A DNA stretch of 47,818 nucleotides from a virus: positions 1 through 47,818 of IMG/VR virus record IMGVR_UViG_3300036900_000158. One strand, written 5' to 3'. Numbering within the stretch: position 1 is the first letter of the stretch; every line of letters begins with the position of its first letter. Below the pieces are notes generated by a model, which made no database searches, was not told the DNA's origin, and saw only the letters and a program-made list of their open reading frames with translations. Position numbers and translations under genes: made by a program. Positions 47,570 through 47,818 of the stretch are shown here, in pieces.

Positions 47570-47818
47570 TTAATCAAGATCAGTTATTCTGACCGTTACT
47601 TTGCCTAAAGTAAGAGCGCCAAAGCGGTCAACCCTGTTACCGGCATCCACGATTTCAGTTAAAGAAAAAAGTTCGTGGTTTTTTTCTATGATATCCTTTA
47701 ATCTGGATATAGCAGATTCTTTGTTTTCAAAGTTTTCTTCAATCAAAATTTCTGAAGTTCTTAGTTGCTGCGACTTAAGGCCAAACAAAGCGGCATCATC
47801 TCGATGTTCTTGTAATGC
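47570..47818 (-). CDS. Hypothetical protein, 5' part beyond window
   Basis: The frame is open to the right edge (ALQEHRDDAALFGLKSQQLR..), so only the C-terminal ~82 residues are visible. The visible part is alpha/beta, with a final strand 'GALTLGKVTVRITDLD'. No family recognised. It precedes the structured region and the DGR target genes. Confidence 0.65.
   Translation of the reverse strand, partial: ALQEHRDDAALFGLKSQQLRTSEILIEENFENKESAISRLKDIIEKNHELFSLTEIVDAGNRVDRFGALTLGKVTVRITDLD

Noticed and set aside
1-47818. CRISPR arrays, tRNA genes, integrase, insertion sequences
   Set aside because: I looked for direct-repeat arrays with spacers, cloverleaf folds with T-loop sequence, and recombinase or transposase motifs and found none.
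1-47818. Circular genome joined at the window edges
   Set aside because: Joining base 47818 to base 1 puts the two edge frames out of phase and creates an early stop, so a direct circle is not supported.

Overview
This window is most of a tailed-phage (or prophage) genome that infects a member of the Bacteroidota. Every gene I can support is on the minus strand, so transcription runs from right to left. The host assignment rests on several promoters that fit the Bacteroidota pattern TTG/TTT-N19/20-TAnnTTTG, very AT-rich leaders without strong Shine-Dalgarno sequences, a lipoprotein with an acidic stretch after its lipobox cysteine, and proteins of families I know mainly from Bacteroidota phages. 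Genes are densely packed, with many ATGA, GTGA and TAATG start/stop overlaps. Those overlaps also let me call about a dozen micro-genes of 25-58 residues. Both window edges cut through open reading frames, so the replicon continues beyond the window. I cannot tell whether it is circular, and I see no integrase.

Layout, in the direction of transcription (right to left). (1) 47818-45920: a diversity-generating retroelement (DGR) target unit. A GC-rich structured region is followed by two genes carrying three variable repeats (VR1, VR2, VR3), then the template repeat (TR) and a terminator. VR3 differs from the TR only at TR adenines. No reverse transcriptase or Avd gene is visible in the window. 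(2) 45912-44936: a single phage-like structural gene between its own promoter and terminator. (3) 44930-34164: an accessory region of small genes. It contains a lipoprotein, small membrane proteins, a C5-cytosine methyltransferase gene that fully overlaps a second long reading frame, a pentapeptide-like repeat protein, an N4/N6 methyltransferase, RMF-like small proteins and a DnaQ-type exonuclease. (4) 34142-8384: the late region. It runs TerS, TerL, portal, prohead protease, HK97-type capsid, connectors, tail tube, tape measure, tail tip, beta-helix and SGNH-hydrolase fibre proteins, then the lysis cassette (holin candidate, glucosaminidase, spanin candidate). (5) 8391-8072: a cold-shock protein with its own promoter and terminator. 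(6) 8057-1: the early region. It carries a small XRE regulator, a RecT annealase, a PD-(D/E)XK exonuclease and a coiled-coil partner, a D12 adenine methyltransferase, an HNH nuclease and a DUF4373 replication protein.

The early genes supply recombination and replication functions. Three DNA methyltransferases of different classes probably protect the phage DNA from restriction. The late genes package DNA, build a long flexible siphovirus-type tail and lyse the cell. The DGR would diversify a small protein family in the accessory region rather than the tail fibres, which is unusual. Several short intergenic stretches fold into convincing RNA structures in a genome that otherwise wastes little space. 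They are listed as candidate regulatory or non-coding RNAs.
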